A stretch of DNA of 61,619 nt. Source: a virus. Made by a program: the position numbers and the translations under genes. Below are positions 51,635 to 59,832 of this stretch, piece after piece. Under the pieces are notes generated by a model. That model was given only the letters and a program-made list of their open reading frames with translations. It was not told the DNA's origin and did no database searches. The stretch spans positions 1-61,619 of the IMG/VR virus record IMGVR_UViG_3300007541_006356. One strand, written 5' to 3'. Within the stretch, counting starts at the first letter, position 1. The number at the start of each line of letters is the position of its first letter.

Positions 51635-52490
51635 AACCTTTTAATTTTTCAATTATAGATTTTAATGGTATACCTTGTCTGTCTGCGTATTTTTTAAGTG
51701 ACTTTAATTTTTTCTCAAATATTTCATCACTTACTTCGTTTTTTTCAGAAATTTCTTTATCGTTATCTTTAGATTTTAAAATAATTTCCATCATTTTCAT
51801 TACTTCGTCATCCTCGAATAACCTTTTTTTTCTACCTTTTATCGCTCCACTAGTTTTAGTCCTGTCTTCAGCTTCACTATCATCAAACCCATATTGTTTT
51901 TTATATCTAGATTTAATTTCATTTTTACTCATAGTGTCAGTATCAATAATGTCGTCACCATCTGAGTCCATACCCAATACTTTAGTCATGTCTTCTTCAC
52001 CTACACGTTCTACTGATTCACCCCAGTACCTTTTATAAAAATAACCTCTACCCTGTTCACCACCTTGTCTGGTCGCTGGAACTACAGCGTCAGTAGTTTT
52101 TTTACTTGACACTGTTTTATTGTTCATATACCCTAAAGGTGTTTTACCACCTAAAACCGATCCATCATAGTCTACAAGTTCATCCAATTCTTCTTCTGTG
52201 TTACCATAATCGTTAACCCAATTATCCAATAATTTTTTAACTACTGTATTAGGGTAAGAATTACCTTTTTTCATTTGATCATTGTTAAACTTTTCTAGTG
52301 TGTTTAATAAAGCTTGTATTTGTGTTTTATTAACACCACTAACTGACACTTTATTTGTAGGTTGATCGGACATTTTTTTAGCGGTTTCTTTGTCTATTGA
52401 CACACCAAAAGAAATCTCAAAAGCACCATTTTTCAATTCACTAACATTAACGTATAGTGGTTTATTGTACACTTCACTTTTAAAAGCCAT
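51627..52490 (-). CDS. Probable structural protein of unknown function
   Basis: 287 residues. N-terminal beta-rich segment (LYVNVSELKNGAFEISFGVS), a Gly/Asp-rich middle containing DSDGDDIIDTDTM, which looks like a single Ca-binding-type acidic loop, and a basic helical C-terminus. First gene of the leftward 52.5-49.8 kb unit, 12 bases downstream of a double TATTTAT motif. No family recognised. Confidence 0.65.
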   Translation of the reverse strand: MAFKSEVYNKPLYVNVSELKNGAFEISFGVSIDKETAKKMSDQPTNKVSVSGVNKTQIQALLNTLEKFNNDQMKKGNSYPNTVVKKLLDNWVNDYGNTEEELDELVDYDGSVLGGKTPLGYMNNKTVSSKKTTDAVVPATRQGGEQGRGYFYKRYWGESVERVGEEDMTKVLGMDSDGDDIIDTDTMSKNEIKSRYKKQYGFDDSEAEDRTKTSGAIKGRKKRLFEDDEVMKMMEIILKSKDNDKEISEKNEVSDEIFEKKLKSLKKYADRQGIPLKSIIEKLKGYE

Positions 52491-52502
52491 AATTATCTCT
52501 TT

Positions 52503-52513
52503 ATAAATAAATA
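52503..52513 (-). promoter_or_regulatory. Double TATTTAT late-type motif, leftward
   Basis: Minus strand carries two overlapping copies (52513-52507 and 52509-52503), 12 bases upstream of the ATG at 52490. Back to back with the rightward motif at 52533. Confidence 0.62.
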
Positions 52514-52532
52514 TCTATAAGTGTGGTAACGA

Positions 52533-52539
52533 TATTTAT
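52533..52539 (+). promoter_or_regulatory. TATTTAT late-type promoter, rightward
   Basis: TATTTAT ends 5 bases before the ATG at 52545, so the transcript would begin at or near the start codon. Confidence 0.62.
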
Positions 52540-52544
52540 ATTTG

Positions 52545-54764
52545 ATGGGAACACAAAATTTAAACAATTATTATTTTAATCGATTGGACGTTAAGTTAAA
52601 TTACAGTTCTTATTATGATTTTTTTTTATCTTCGGATGAAAAAGATTTTAATAGAGAAGTTGTATATTCAAATAATTTAATAGGTTACGACAATGGTAAT
52701 GTTTTACCAGTACTTATAGACTTATCCCAAAGTGGTTGTTCAACACAACCAACAATATCCTGTGACGTACAAAGTGGTACACCACAAGTAATATTGAGTA
52801 AAAATTATTGGTCAGAATCTACATCCACATGTGATTGTCCATATACAGGCACATCATCAAATAATTCAGCATACACAATTTACAACATAAATTTAACTGG
52901 AATTGATAATGGTTTGTTTACTGGAATGACTTCGGGTGAAACTATAGAATTACACAGTACTATACCTATAGGTGATACTTTTTCACCAACAAAATACGAC
53001 AAAAGATTAAAGTTACATCAAGTTACCGCTTCAACATATAGTCCAAACAATATATCGTATTCTATTAGTTCAACAACTGATAGTTCTGGTTATTACCAAG
53101 AATTGAACGGTGGTTTTTATCAAGGTTTTTATAAACTTTATGGTTACCCTTATGAAATTTTACCCGATAGACCAACTTGTGGGTGGACAATGGAAACGTT
53201 GTTGAAGATACGTACAAGTGGTAATACGTCTGGTAATTGTTTTACAACCCTCGAAAACAATTGTGAATCTACACAAACACTGAATGACGTGTACCCAAAC
53301 AACTCTGGATTTTTTTATTATGTGGGTACGAGAGCTGAAAATAAGTTTTGGGCAGCTTTTAGTTCAGAAACAGGTTGTACAAGTTTTAGTGGTTATTGTT
53401 CGGAAACTGGTAATTCGGGTGACAGTTGTACGATAAATGTCAGTAGTGGTGTTACTGGTTATTCTAACACATACGAGTTAGATTGTTGTAACAACCCAAT
53501 CGAATCACACCCTTTAGGTCCTGTTAGTTTAAATATTAACACCGGTACAACACCTTGTGGTCAATCATATTCACCATTTACGTTACCAGTATCAGCTATA
53601 ACTGACACGTACTCTAATTCTTTTGGTGTTAGGTTAACACCCGACTTTAGGTTAGGGTATAGAACTTTAAGGTTTACTGGTTCTTGTGTAACCACTGGTA
53701 CTTCAATTGATTGTAATACTGGTGGAACATTTAACTGTGGTTACGCTATCGAAGAATATTATACCGATGTTATTTGTCCGTCTATAATCAACTCTGGTAC
53801 CTGTGAAAATACTTGGTTATCCGTGTCGGTGACATTTGAAAGGGATTTCTGTTTAAGTGGATGTAACGTACAAAACGAAGGTGGGTTGTATGATTTATTG
53901 AAAGTTCCCACAGTGTACAGATACCAAAGATACGCTTCTGATGATATCGTGAGGTGTAAAAACACATACCCATTAATACCAGAAGATGGTTATTATGATT
54001 TAGAGTGCAGTGGTTCTTCCAATGGTAACATATCTATGACTTCAAACACCACCTACGGTAAATGGTTAAATCAAAAATACCTAAGACAAGGTACATTAAC
54101 ATTCTACGTAAATGGTAGGCGTGTAGGTAAAGTGGAAAACTTTGAGGAAATTATTCCCAGACCTCTAAATACTCACAGAGATTTACAGGTGGGTGTACCT
54201 TACAACATTTCTTGGGGTGGTGGTTCTCAAGGGTTATATGAAAATATGACATATGGTACTAGTGGTTGTTCCCAAAACCCACCTTACCAACAAGATCCAA
54301 ATGATTTGGGTTTATTAATACAAGAAAATTTTGCGGGTTCTTGGTTGGGTGGTATATCCCAATTTAGATATTATATAAAACCATTACAATCGGATGAAAT
54401 TTACCACAATTTTTTAGTGAACAAAGATAGGTACTCGTTAATTGACTGTCAATTCACTAAAAACTGTACATCTAAAGGTTGTAATTCACCACAAACATTA
54501 TACTTAAGAGATGGTGATTCCTTGGATATTAAAATTATTTTTGGAACCAATTCGGATAACGTATACACAAATACTAATGGTAATAATGTGAGGATAAAAT
54601 CGATACAACAAGATAACGTCTCTTCTGTAACCATAAAGAAAAATGATAATGTGGTTAACACACCGTTTAATGTGTATAGTGATGACACGTTAGAGGTAAT
54701 TATTACTAAGATGGATAGTGATTTAAATTCTAATGTAACTTTAATTAGTAATTTAATTAAGTAG
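52545..54764 (+). CDS. Large Cys-rich tail fibre-like protein with a LamG/concanavalin-type region
   Basis: 739 residues, rich in Gly, Ser, Thr, Asn, Tyr and, unusually, Cys (clusters such as STCDCP, CCNN, CSGSS). The region at about 495-630 (TLTFYVNGRRVGKVENF, LGGISQFRYYIKPLQSDEI) resembles the last strands of a LamG/concanavalin-like lectin fold, common in phage adhesins. The C-terminal 90 residues form a separate beta domain. The ATG at 52545 is preferred over a TTG one codon earlier. Followed by two small fibre-like genes, suggesting a host-binding or baseplate-edge module. Confidence 0.72.
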   Translation: MGTQNLNNYYFNRLDVKLNYSSYYDFFLSSDEKDFNREVVYSNNLIGYDNGNVLPVLIDLSQSGCSTQPTISCDVQSGTPQVILSKNYWSESTSTCDCPYTGTSSNNSAYTIYNINLTGIDNGLFTGMTSGETIELHSTIPIGDTFSPTKYDKRLKLHQVTASTYSPNNISYSISSTTDSSGYYQELNGGFYQGFYKLYGYPYEILPDRPTCGWTMETLLKIRTSGNTSGNCFTTLENNCESTQTLNDVYPNNSGFFYYVGTRAENKFWAAFSSETGCTSFSGYCSETGNSGDSCTINVSSGVTGYSNTYELDCCNNPIESHPLGPVSLNINTGTTPCGQSYSPFTLPVSAITDTYSNSFGVRLTPDFRLGYRTLRFTGSCVTTGTSIDCNTGGTFNCGYAIEEYYTDVICPSIINSGTCENTWLSVSVTFERDFCLSGCNVQNEGGLYDLLKVPTVYRYQRYASDDIVRCKNTYPLIPEDGYYDLECSGSSNGNISMTSNTTYGKWLNQKYLRQGTLTFYVNGRRVGKVENFEEIIPRPLNTHRDLQVGVPYNISWGGGSQGLYENMTYGTSGCSQNPPYQQDPNDLGLLIQENFAGSWLGGISQFRYYIKPLQSDEIYHNFLVNKDRYSLIDCQFTKNCTSKGCNSPQTLYLRDGDSLDIKIIFGTNSDNVYTNTNGNNVRIKSIQQDNVSSVTIKKNDNVVNTPFNVYSDDTLEVIITKMDSDLNSNVTLISNLIK

Positions 54765-54808
54765 TTTATCTACTTTGGAAATAATTATATAGTAAACACA
54801 AATAAATT

Positions 54809-55165
54809 ATGCCGTCATTCATTCGACTTTTAACAGAAACACCAACAAATATTAATACACCACCATCTGGTTATACTTCATTATACGCTTCGAGTGGAAC
54901 AAGTAATGAAAATCAGTATCAATTATACATTAAAGACCCGTATGGTAATTCTTACCAAGTAGGTGGTTTCGCTAGTGGTGGTACGTTTTCCGCTATGACA
55001 ACATTTAATTCGGGAGCTACTTTTTACAATGGTGTTTATTTGGGTCAACCAGCTAGTGAAGGTACATGGAGAATATCCGCTGACACCACAAATAATAATT
55101 TAGTATTCCAACTATTTACCGGTGGAACTTACGTAACTAAAAATACCATTAGTGGGGTATCGTAA
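54809..55165 (+). CDS. Small fibre-like structural protein
   Basis: 118 residues, Gly/Ser/Thr/Asn-rich with beta-strand periodicity (YTSLYASSGTSNENQYQLYI, GGTFSAMTTFNSGATFYNG). Typical of small phage fibre or tail-tip proteins. 44 bp after the large fibre-like gene and 5 bp before the next, so probably co-transcribed. No family recognised. Confidence 0.62.
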   Translation: MPSFIRLLTETPTNINTPPSGYTSLYASSGTSNENQYQLYIKDPYGNSYQVGGFASGGTFSAMTTFNSGATFYNGVYLGQPASEGTWRISADTTNNNLVFQLFTGGTYVTKNTISGVS

Positions 55166-55170
55166 AAGAT

Positions 55171-55560
55171 ATGGAGTTTTTTATTAGAAAAAATTCATTA
55201 GAACCAATACTTAAAATGCAGTTGGTTCAAGACGGTAGAAATGATTTTAGTTCGTTCTATGACAAATTATCTAATTCTTCCATAAAATTCTCTATGCGTA
55301 ATGAAGAAACTGGTGTTTTTAAAATTTTAAATCAACCCGGTGGTATCGTACAAAAAACAAAAACAAGTGATAATTCACCCACAGAATACTACATCTACTA
55401 TAGATGGAGGAAAAAAGACGTTAACACAGTTGGCAGGTATCAGGGCATGTTTTCTATTTACTTATTTGATGATTGTACTGAGTTAAAGGTTCCAATTAGG
55501 GAGGATTTGTATATTAATATTACTGATTCATTCGGTCAAACTTCTTGTGATTGTGGGTAA
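55171..55560 (+). CDS. BppU-like N-terminal domain protein, probable baseplate/fibre component
   Basis: 129 residues. The order IKFSMRNEETGVFKI, YYIYYRWRKKDVNTVGRYQGMFSIYLFDD, then LKVPIREDLYINITDSFG resembles the Ig-like N-terminal domain of phage baseplate upper proteins (BppU/DUF2479), which carry a glycine-turn G-x-Y-x-G-x-F and end in E-x-L-x-I-x-I. It terminates with SCDCG. Similarity is moderate and judged by eye. Co-transcribed with its neighbours. Confidence 0.58.
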   Translation: MEFFIRKNSLEPILKMQLVQDGRNDFSSFYDKLSNSSIKFSMRNEETGVFKILNQPGGIVQKTKTSDNSPTEYYIYYRWRKKDVNTVGRYQGMFSIYLFDDCTELKVPIREDLYINITDSFGQTSCDCG

Positions 55561-55561
55561 C

Positions 55562-55969
55562 ATGAAATCATTAATCGAGAAAATATTAAAAGAAGAGGTT
55601 CATGATCTTTTAAAGAAGCATTTATTTAAATTATTAAATGAATGGTTATTGGATGAATGTGATCAAATTACATCTGAAAAATACCCAGATTACATATTTT
55701 TTAAAAGAAGAAGTGATGGAAAAATTGTTGCGGAGATGGATAAAAAATATAAAGATTTTTGGTTACATTATGATGAAATTTGGTCATTTTTTGAAAAGCA
55801 TTTTGACCTAAATTATGAGGAAATACAGGAGATTGCTCGTGACTGGCTGGAAGAGGATTTCAAACTGAAGGGGTATACACCAGCCCCTGACTACGGATCA
55901 GGAGGTTTTAGGTTGGAAGAGACTTTCAAACTGAGGGGATATACACCCCACCTGTGGTGGAAACATTGA
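55562..55969 (+). CDS. Small helical protein with 22-residue repeats running past its stop codon
   Basis: 135 residues from the ATG at 55562, directly after the preceding stop. N-terminus MKSLIEKILKE-E fits the capsid-targeting-like pattern. The body is helical with many Trp, Asp and Glu. The C-terminus holds two 22-codon repeats with core LE(E/D)xFKL(K/R)GYT starting at residues 96 and 118. The TGA at 55967-55969 interrupts repeat 2; repeat 3 continues in the same frame for 27 codons to a second TGA at 56051. The gene may be truncated by a nonsense change, or read through. Function unknown. Confidence 0.65.
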   Translation: MKSLIEKILKEEVHDLLKKHLFKLLNEWLLDECDQITSEKYPDYIFFKRRSDGKIVAEMDKKYKDFWLHYDEIWSFFEKHFDLNYEEIQEIARDWLEEDFKLKGYTPAPDYGSGGFRLEETFKLRGYTPHLWWKH

Positions 55970-56044
55970 CGCATTGTGCTGGAAGATGCTTTCAAACTGA
56001 GGGGATATACGTCAGGGACTATCGGTCAACAAATTTGGTTCACC
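55847..56044 (+). repeat. 66 bp tandem repeat, three units
   Basis: Units begin at 55847, 55913 and 55979, exactly 66 bp apart. Each has a conserved 33 bp half (core TTTCAAACTGAGGGGATATA, with small changes) and a variable second half. Units 1 and 2 are coding; unit 3 lies after the stop but keeps frame. The block is visibly richer in G and C than its surroundings. Confidence 0.92.
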
Positions 56045-56081
56045 ACTAAGTGATACTTTAAATATAAAATCCCAAGCTTAA

Positions 56082-56110
56082 TTGATTTTTTAGTTCATTT
56101 GTATTATTTT
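56082..56110 (+). promoter_or_regulatory. Possible sigma70-type promoter of DNA polymerase
   Basis: TTGATT (56082-56087), 17 bp, TATTTT (56105-56110), about 19 bases before the ATG at 56130. AT-richness makes chance matches likely, but spacing equals that of the other early-type promoters. The rest of the 160 bp gap (55970-56129) holds repeat unit 3 and no other gene. Confidence 0.35.
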
Positions 56111-56129
56111 TTTATAAAAAAATTGACAA

Positions 56130-58925
56130 ATGAATATACCGACACAAGAGCAAATAGAACAGTTTTTACACGGTTCTGACCCAGAAAAATACATAGTGGG
56201 GTTAGAATTCGGTTTTAGAAGTGGCAAAATATATAAAATCAAAGAATACCCAGATAAGGGAAAGGTTATTGAGGTTGATACCTTCACACCTTTTTGTTGG
56301 GTGGGTGATTTACGTTCTAAAAATTTTTACAGAGGAAACAAACAAGTTCAAAAAGAAGCTATCAGTAAACACGGTATCATTATAGAAAAGTTGGAAACTT
56401 ATGGTAATGATCGTTTAGAGAATGGGTTAACATATTTGGTTAAGACGACTAAAGATTATAATCATTTGGTTTCGTTTTTTAGGGAAGGCGGTCTTAATCC
56501 TTGGGGTGAAGATTCTAGAGATTTTATATTAATGTTACCACCGATAGAACAGTACTTAATACAAAAAGAAAAAAGATTATTCAAGGGTTTTGAGGATTAT
56601 AATGACGTACATCGTTTCGTTTTTGACTTGGAAACCACTAGTTTATCACCTAAAGATGGTAGGATATTCATGATTGGCATGAAAGACAATCGTGGGTTTG
56701 AAAAAGTCATTGAAGTTGAGGATAATGATTATAATGAAATATTAGCTATTACCGAATTTTTCGAAACAATAGATAAACTAAAACCGACAATAATTGGTGG
56801 TTACAACTCATCTAACTTCGACTGGGATTGGTTATTTGAACGTTCTCGTATTTTAGGTTTGGATATTTCGGAGTTTAAAACACTAAACCCTAACGAAAAA
56901 TTTAAAATGTCCAAAGGTACACTCAAGTTGGGTGCGGAAATGGAAGAATACAATAAAATTGAAATCTGGGGTTACAACTCTATAGATATCGCACACTCTG
57001 TTAGGAGAGCACAAACAATCAATTCAGACATAAAAAGTTGGGGTCTTAAATATATTACTAAATTCACTAATTCTGAAAAACCTAATCGTGTTTATGTTCA
57101 AGGGGATAAAATCGCTTCAACATATAAAGAAAATTTAGAATATTTTTTTAATCCCAAAACTGGTCAGTATCGTTTAGTTACAGATCCAAAAGTTAAAGAC
57201 ATAGAAACAAAATACCCAGGGGTGTATGAACGTGTCAACGGTAAATACATTGTTGAAAGATATCTATTGGATGATATTTGGGAAACTTTGGAGGTTGATG
57301 CTCAGTTTAACCAAGCGTCATTCCTTTTATCTTCTATGGTACCAACGTCATACGAGAGAGCGTCAACAATGGGTACCGCAACATTGTGGAAGATGTTGAT
57401 GTTAGCTTGGTCATACACTAACAATTTAGCTATACCCAAAAAAGACGAAAAAAGACCTTTTGTGGGTGGACTATCACGCTTGTTAAAAACGGGTTATTCG
57501 ACAAACGTGTTGAAGTTGGACTTTAGTTCACTTTACCCGTCAATACAATTAGTTCATGATGTTTTTCCAGAGTGTGATGTGACTGGTGCGATGAAATCTA
57601 TGTTAAAATATTTTAGAGACACACGTATTAAGTATAAAAATTTAACATCAGAATACAAAAACATAGATAAGAAAGTATCAGAAACTTATGGTAGGAAACA
57701 ACTACCTATTAAAATTTTTATTAACTCCATGTTCGGTTCACTATCCGCACCACAGGTATTTCCGTGGGGTGACATGAACAAAGGTGAAGAAGTTACATGT
57801 ACTGGTAGACAATATCTAAGACATATGATTAGATGGTTTATGGATAGGGGGTATGAACCTTTGGTGTTAGATACTGATGGTGTGAACTTTTCAGCTCCAA
57901 AGGGTGTAGAAAATATAGAATACGTTGGTAAAGGTAATAATGACTTAGTTGTTAAAGACAAGGTTTATGTAGGTACTGACGCACACGTAGCTGAATACAA
58001 TGATTTGTATATGGTAAATGAGATGGGTTTGGATACTGATGGTACTTGGCCAGCTTGTATTAATGTAGCCAGAAAAAACTACGCTCTTTTAACTGATAAA
58101 GGTAAAGTTAAACTAACTGGTAATTCAATCAAATCAAAAAAATTACAAGGATATGTAGAGGAATTTATAGATAAAGGTTTGACAATGTTACTTAACGGTG
58201 AGGGTCAGTCATTTATTGATTACTATTACGAGTACATCGAAAAAATTTACAATAAAGAAATACCATTAAGTAAAATCGCTAACAAATCAAACGTAAAACA
58301 AAGTGTTTCTGATTATAAGATTCGTAGTAAACAAACTTCAAAGTCTGGAAGTTTGATGTCTAAACAAGCTCACATGGAACTAATCATCCAAGAAGGACTT
58401 AAGGTGGATTTGGGTGACACGATTTACTATGTGAATAATGGTACCAGAAAATCACACGGTGACGTTCAAAACGTAAATAAACCAAAAAAGGGGTGGACAC
58501 AAGAACAACTTGATAGTTTCTTTGGGACTTATGGCGTTTACCCACCAGATTCATTAACAACTATGGTGAAACTAAATTGTTACCGTATCCCTAAAGAAGA
58601 TATTGAAAACAACCCTGGACTGACTGGTGACTATAACGTACCTAGATACATCAGTACTTTCAATAAAAGAATTGAACCTTTGTTGGTTTGTTTTAAACCT
58701 GAAATCAGAGACAATATTCTAATAGAAGATCCTAAAGACAGACAATATTTCACTAAATCACAATGTGAGTTAATAAATGGAATACCTAGAAAACCTGAAG
58801 ACCAAGATTCGTTAGGTGAAATATTAGACCTATCAGAAGATGAGGTTAACTTTTGGTCTAATGTAAAACAACAAAATGAAAATTATTTTATGGAAAGTTT
58901 AGGTATTTTTGATACCGTCAGATGA
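56130..58925 (+). CDS. DNA polymerase, family B (T4 gp43-like)
   Basis: Replicative polymerase with proofreading. 931 residues, close to T4 gp43 (898). Exo I VFDLETT (Asp166, Glu168), Exo II GGYNSSNFDWDW (223-234) and an Exo III-like region around YNSIDIAHS; polymerase motif A LKLDFSSLYPS (Asp464), motif B KIFINSMFGSLSAP (about 528-541) and motif C VLDTDGVNF (Asp581, Asp583), where the usual DTDS is DTDG. The C-terminus lacks an obvious clamp-binding tail motif. No TATTTAT motif upstream, fitting early or middle expression. The 3' end overlaps the convergent S74 fibre gene by 27 bp. Confidence 0.97.
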   Translation: MNIPTQEQIEQFLHGSDPEKYIVGLEFGFRSGKIYKIKEYPDKGKVIEVDTFTPFCWVGDLRSKNFYRGNKQVQKEAISKHGIIIEKLETYGNDRLENGLTYLVKTTKDYNHLVSFFREGGLNPWGEDSRDFILMLPPIEQYLIQKEKRLFKGFEDYNDVHRFVFDLETTSLSPKDGRIFMIGMKDNRGFEKVIEVEDNDYNEILAITEFFETIDKLKPTIIGGYNSSNFDWDWLFERSRILGLDISEFKTLNPNEKFKMSKGTLKLGAEMEEYNKIEIWGYNSIDIAHSVRRAQTINSDIKSWGLKYITKFTNSEKPNRVYVQGDKIASTYKENLEYFFNPKTGQYRLVTDPKVKDIETKYPGVYERVNGKYIVERYLLDDIWETLEVDAQFNQASFLLSSMVPTSYERASTMGTATLWKMLMLAWSYTNNLAIPKKDEKRPFVGGLSRLLKTGYSTNVLKLDFSSLYPSIQLVHDVFPECDVTGAMKSMLKYFRDTRIKYKNLTSEYKNIDKKVSETYGRKQLPIKIFINSMFGSLSAPQVFPWGDMNKGEEVTCTGRQYLRHMIRWFMDRGYEPLVLDTDGVNFSAPKGVENIEYVGKGNNDLVVKDKVYVGTDAHVAEYNDLYMVNEMGLDTDGTWPACINVARKNYALLTDKGKVKLTGNSIKSKKLQGYVEEFIDKGLTMLLNGEGQSFIDYYYEYIEKIYNKEIPLSKIANKSNVKQSVSDYKIRSKQTSKSGSLMSKQAHMELIIQEGLKVDLGDTIYYVNNGTRKSHGDVQNVNKPKKGWTQEQLDSFFGTYGVYPPDSLTTMVKLNCYRIPKEDIENNPGLTGDYNVPRYISTFNKRIEPLLVCFKPEIRDNILIEDPKDRQYFTKSQCELINGIPRKPEDQDSLGEILDLSEDEVNFWSNVKQQNENYFMESLGIFDTVR

Positions 58926-59831
58926 GACTATTAACCAACAATTTAAAGGATCATAGAATCTTAATTCCACTGAACTCTCTGGGGTTAACCTCAGAGAGTT
59001 CCAATTATTATCTATAAGACCAACGTCTGGTAATATCCTACAATCTGAAAGTGATTTAAGTGTGTATTTTTTAGAAACTTCACGATTCAAAACATAATCC
59101 CCATTTTCAGTTAACACAACAAACTCCTCATCGTCTTTTTTGGTACCATAAATTTTAAGATACTCAATCAACATTATGGATAGTTTTTTATATTTTACTG
59201 AGTCAGGTGACCCACCCTCATAGTTAACTAAGTCTACCAACCCTAAGTTGTGTACATCTTCAGCTATATACCCCCAGTCGTCAGTATGATTAGATTTCCA
59301 TTTGAAACTTTTAGGTGTCAAACTTAGGAGTTTGTTTAAGTTTTGGAATGAAACATCTTTGATACCGTATTTGTACCTTATTGATGACGTATCTTTTACC
59401 ACGTTCCCTAAACTATCAATACCCAAATCTGTCGCAGCGGCTGAAATTAGGTTTGACGTATTAATCTGTAAACAACTCGCGGTTATGGATATAGTAGCTG
59501 CGGTAGTGTCAACAGGAATTAAAGGTGGTTGTGAAATCGCTACAACAGTATTACCAGTAGTTTTACCCGAAAACGCTGTAACAGAAACCCCATATGTAGA
59601 TATTCTACCATCAGAATAAAAATTTGATACACCATCATTGTCTGACGCGTATTGTACTATAAATGTATATCCAGAATTACCACTATATGAAGGATCACTA
59701 CCATCGGTAACATATTGTGGTAAACCAACCCAAAATAATCCTTCAATGTTTGTGTTACCCGAAAATGTCGCAGTATCACCCGAAGGTTGTATTAACTGTC
59801 TACTATAATCAATTCTTGTTGAAAATGCCAT
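58899..59831 (-). CDS. Tail fibre protein with S74 intramolecular chaperone domain
   Basis: 310 residues. The N-terminal 150 residues are beta-rich, Gly/Ser/Thr-rich fibre sequence. The peptidase S74-type chaperone follows at about 150-225: SSIRYKYGIKDV (Ser/Lys self-cleavage region), LLSLTPKSFKWK, WGYIAEDVHNLGL and VKYKKLSIMLIEYLK. In most fibres this domain is C-terminal and removed after trimer folding; here 80 more residues follow it, including a strand-rich NGDYVLNREVSKKYTL part. It starts 1 bp after the neck gene ends. Host-recognition or short-fibre role. Confidence 0.82.
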   Translation of the reverse strand: MAFSTRIDYSRQLIQPSGDTATFSGNTNIEGLFWVGLPQYVTDGSDPSYSGNSGYTFIVQYASDNDGVSNFYSDGRISTYGVSVTAFSGKTTGNTVVAISQPPLIPVDTTAATISITASCLQINTSNLISAAATDLGIDSLGNVVKDTSSIRYKYGIKDVSFQNLNKLLSLTPKSFKWKSNHTDDWGYIAEDVHNLGLVDLVNYEGGSPDSVKYKKLSIMLIEYLKIYGTKKDDEEFVVLTENGDYVLNREVSKKYTLKSLSDCRILPDVGLIDNNWNSLRLTPESSVELRFYDPLNCWLIVSSDGIKNT

Positions 59832-59832
59832 A

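Noticed and set aside
55847-56044. CRISPR array
   Set aside because: Only three units, the repeats are coding and in frame, and no cas gene is nearby.
55847-56044. Variable region of a diversity-generating retroelement
   Set aside because: No reverse transcriptase or template repeat was found in the window, and differences are not limited to positions that are A in a template.
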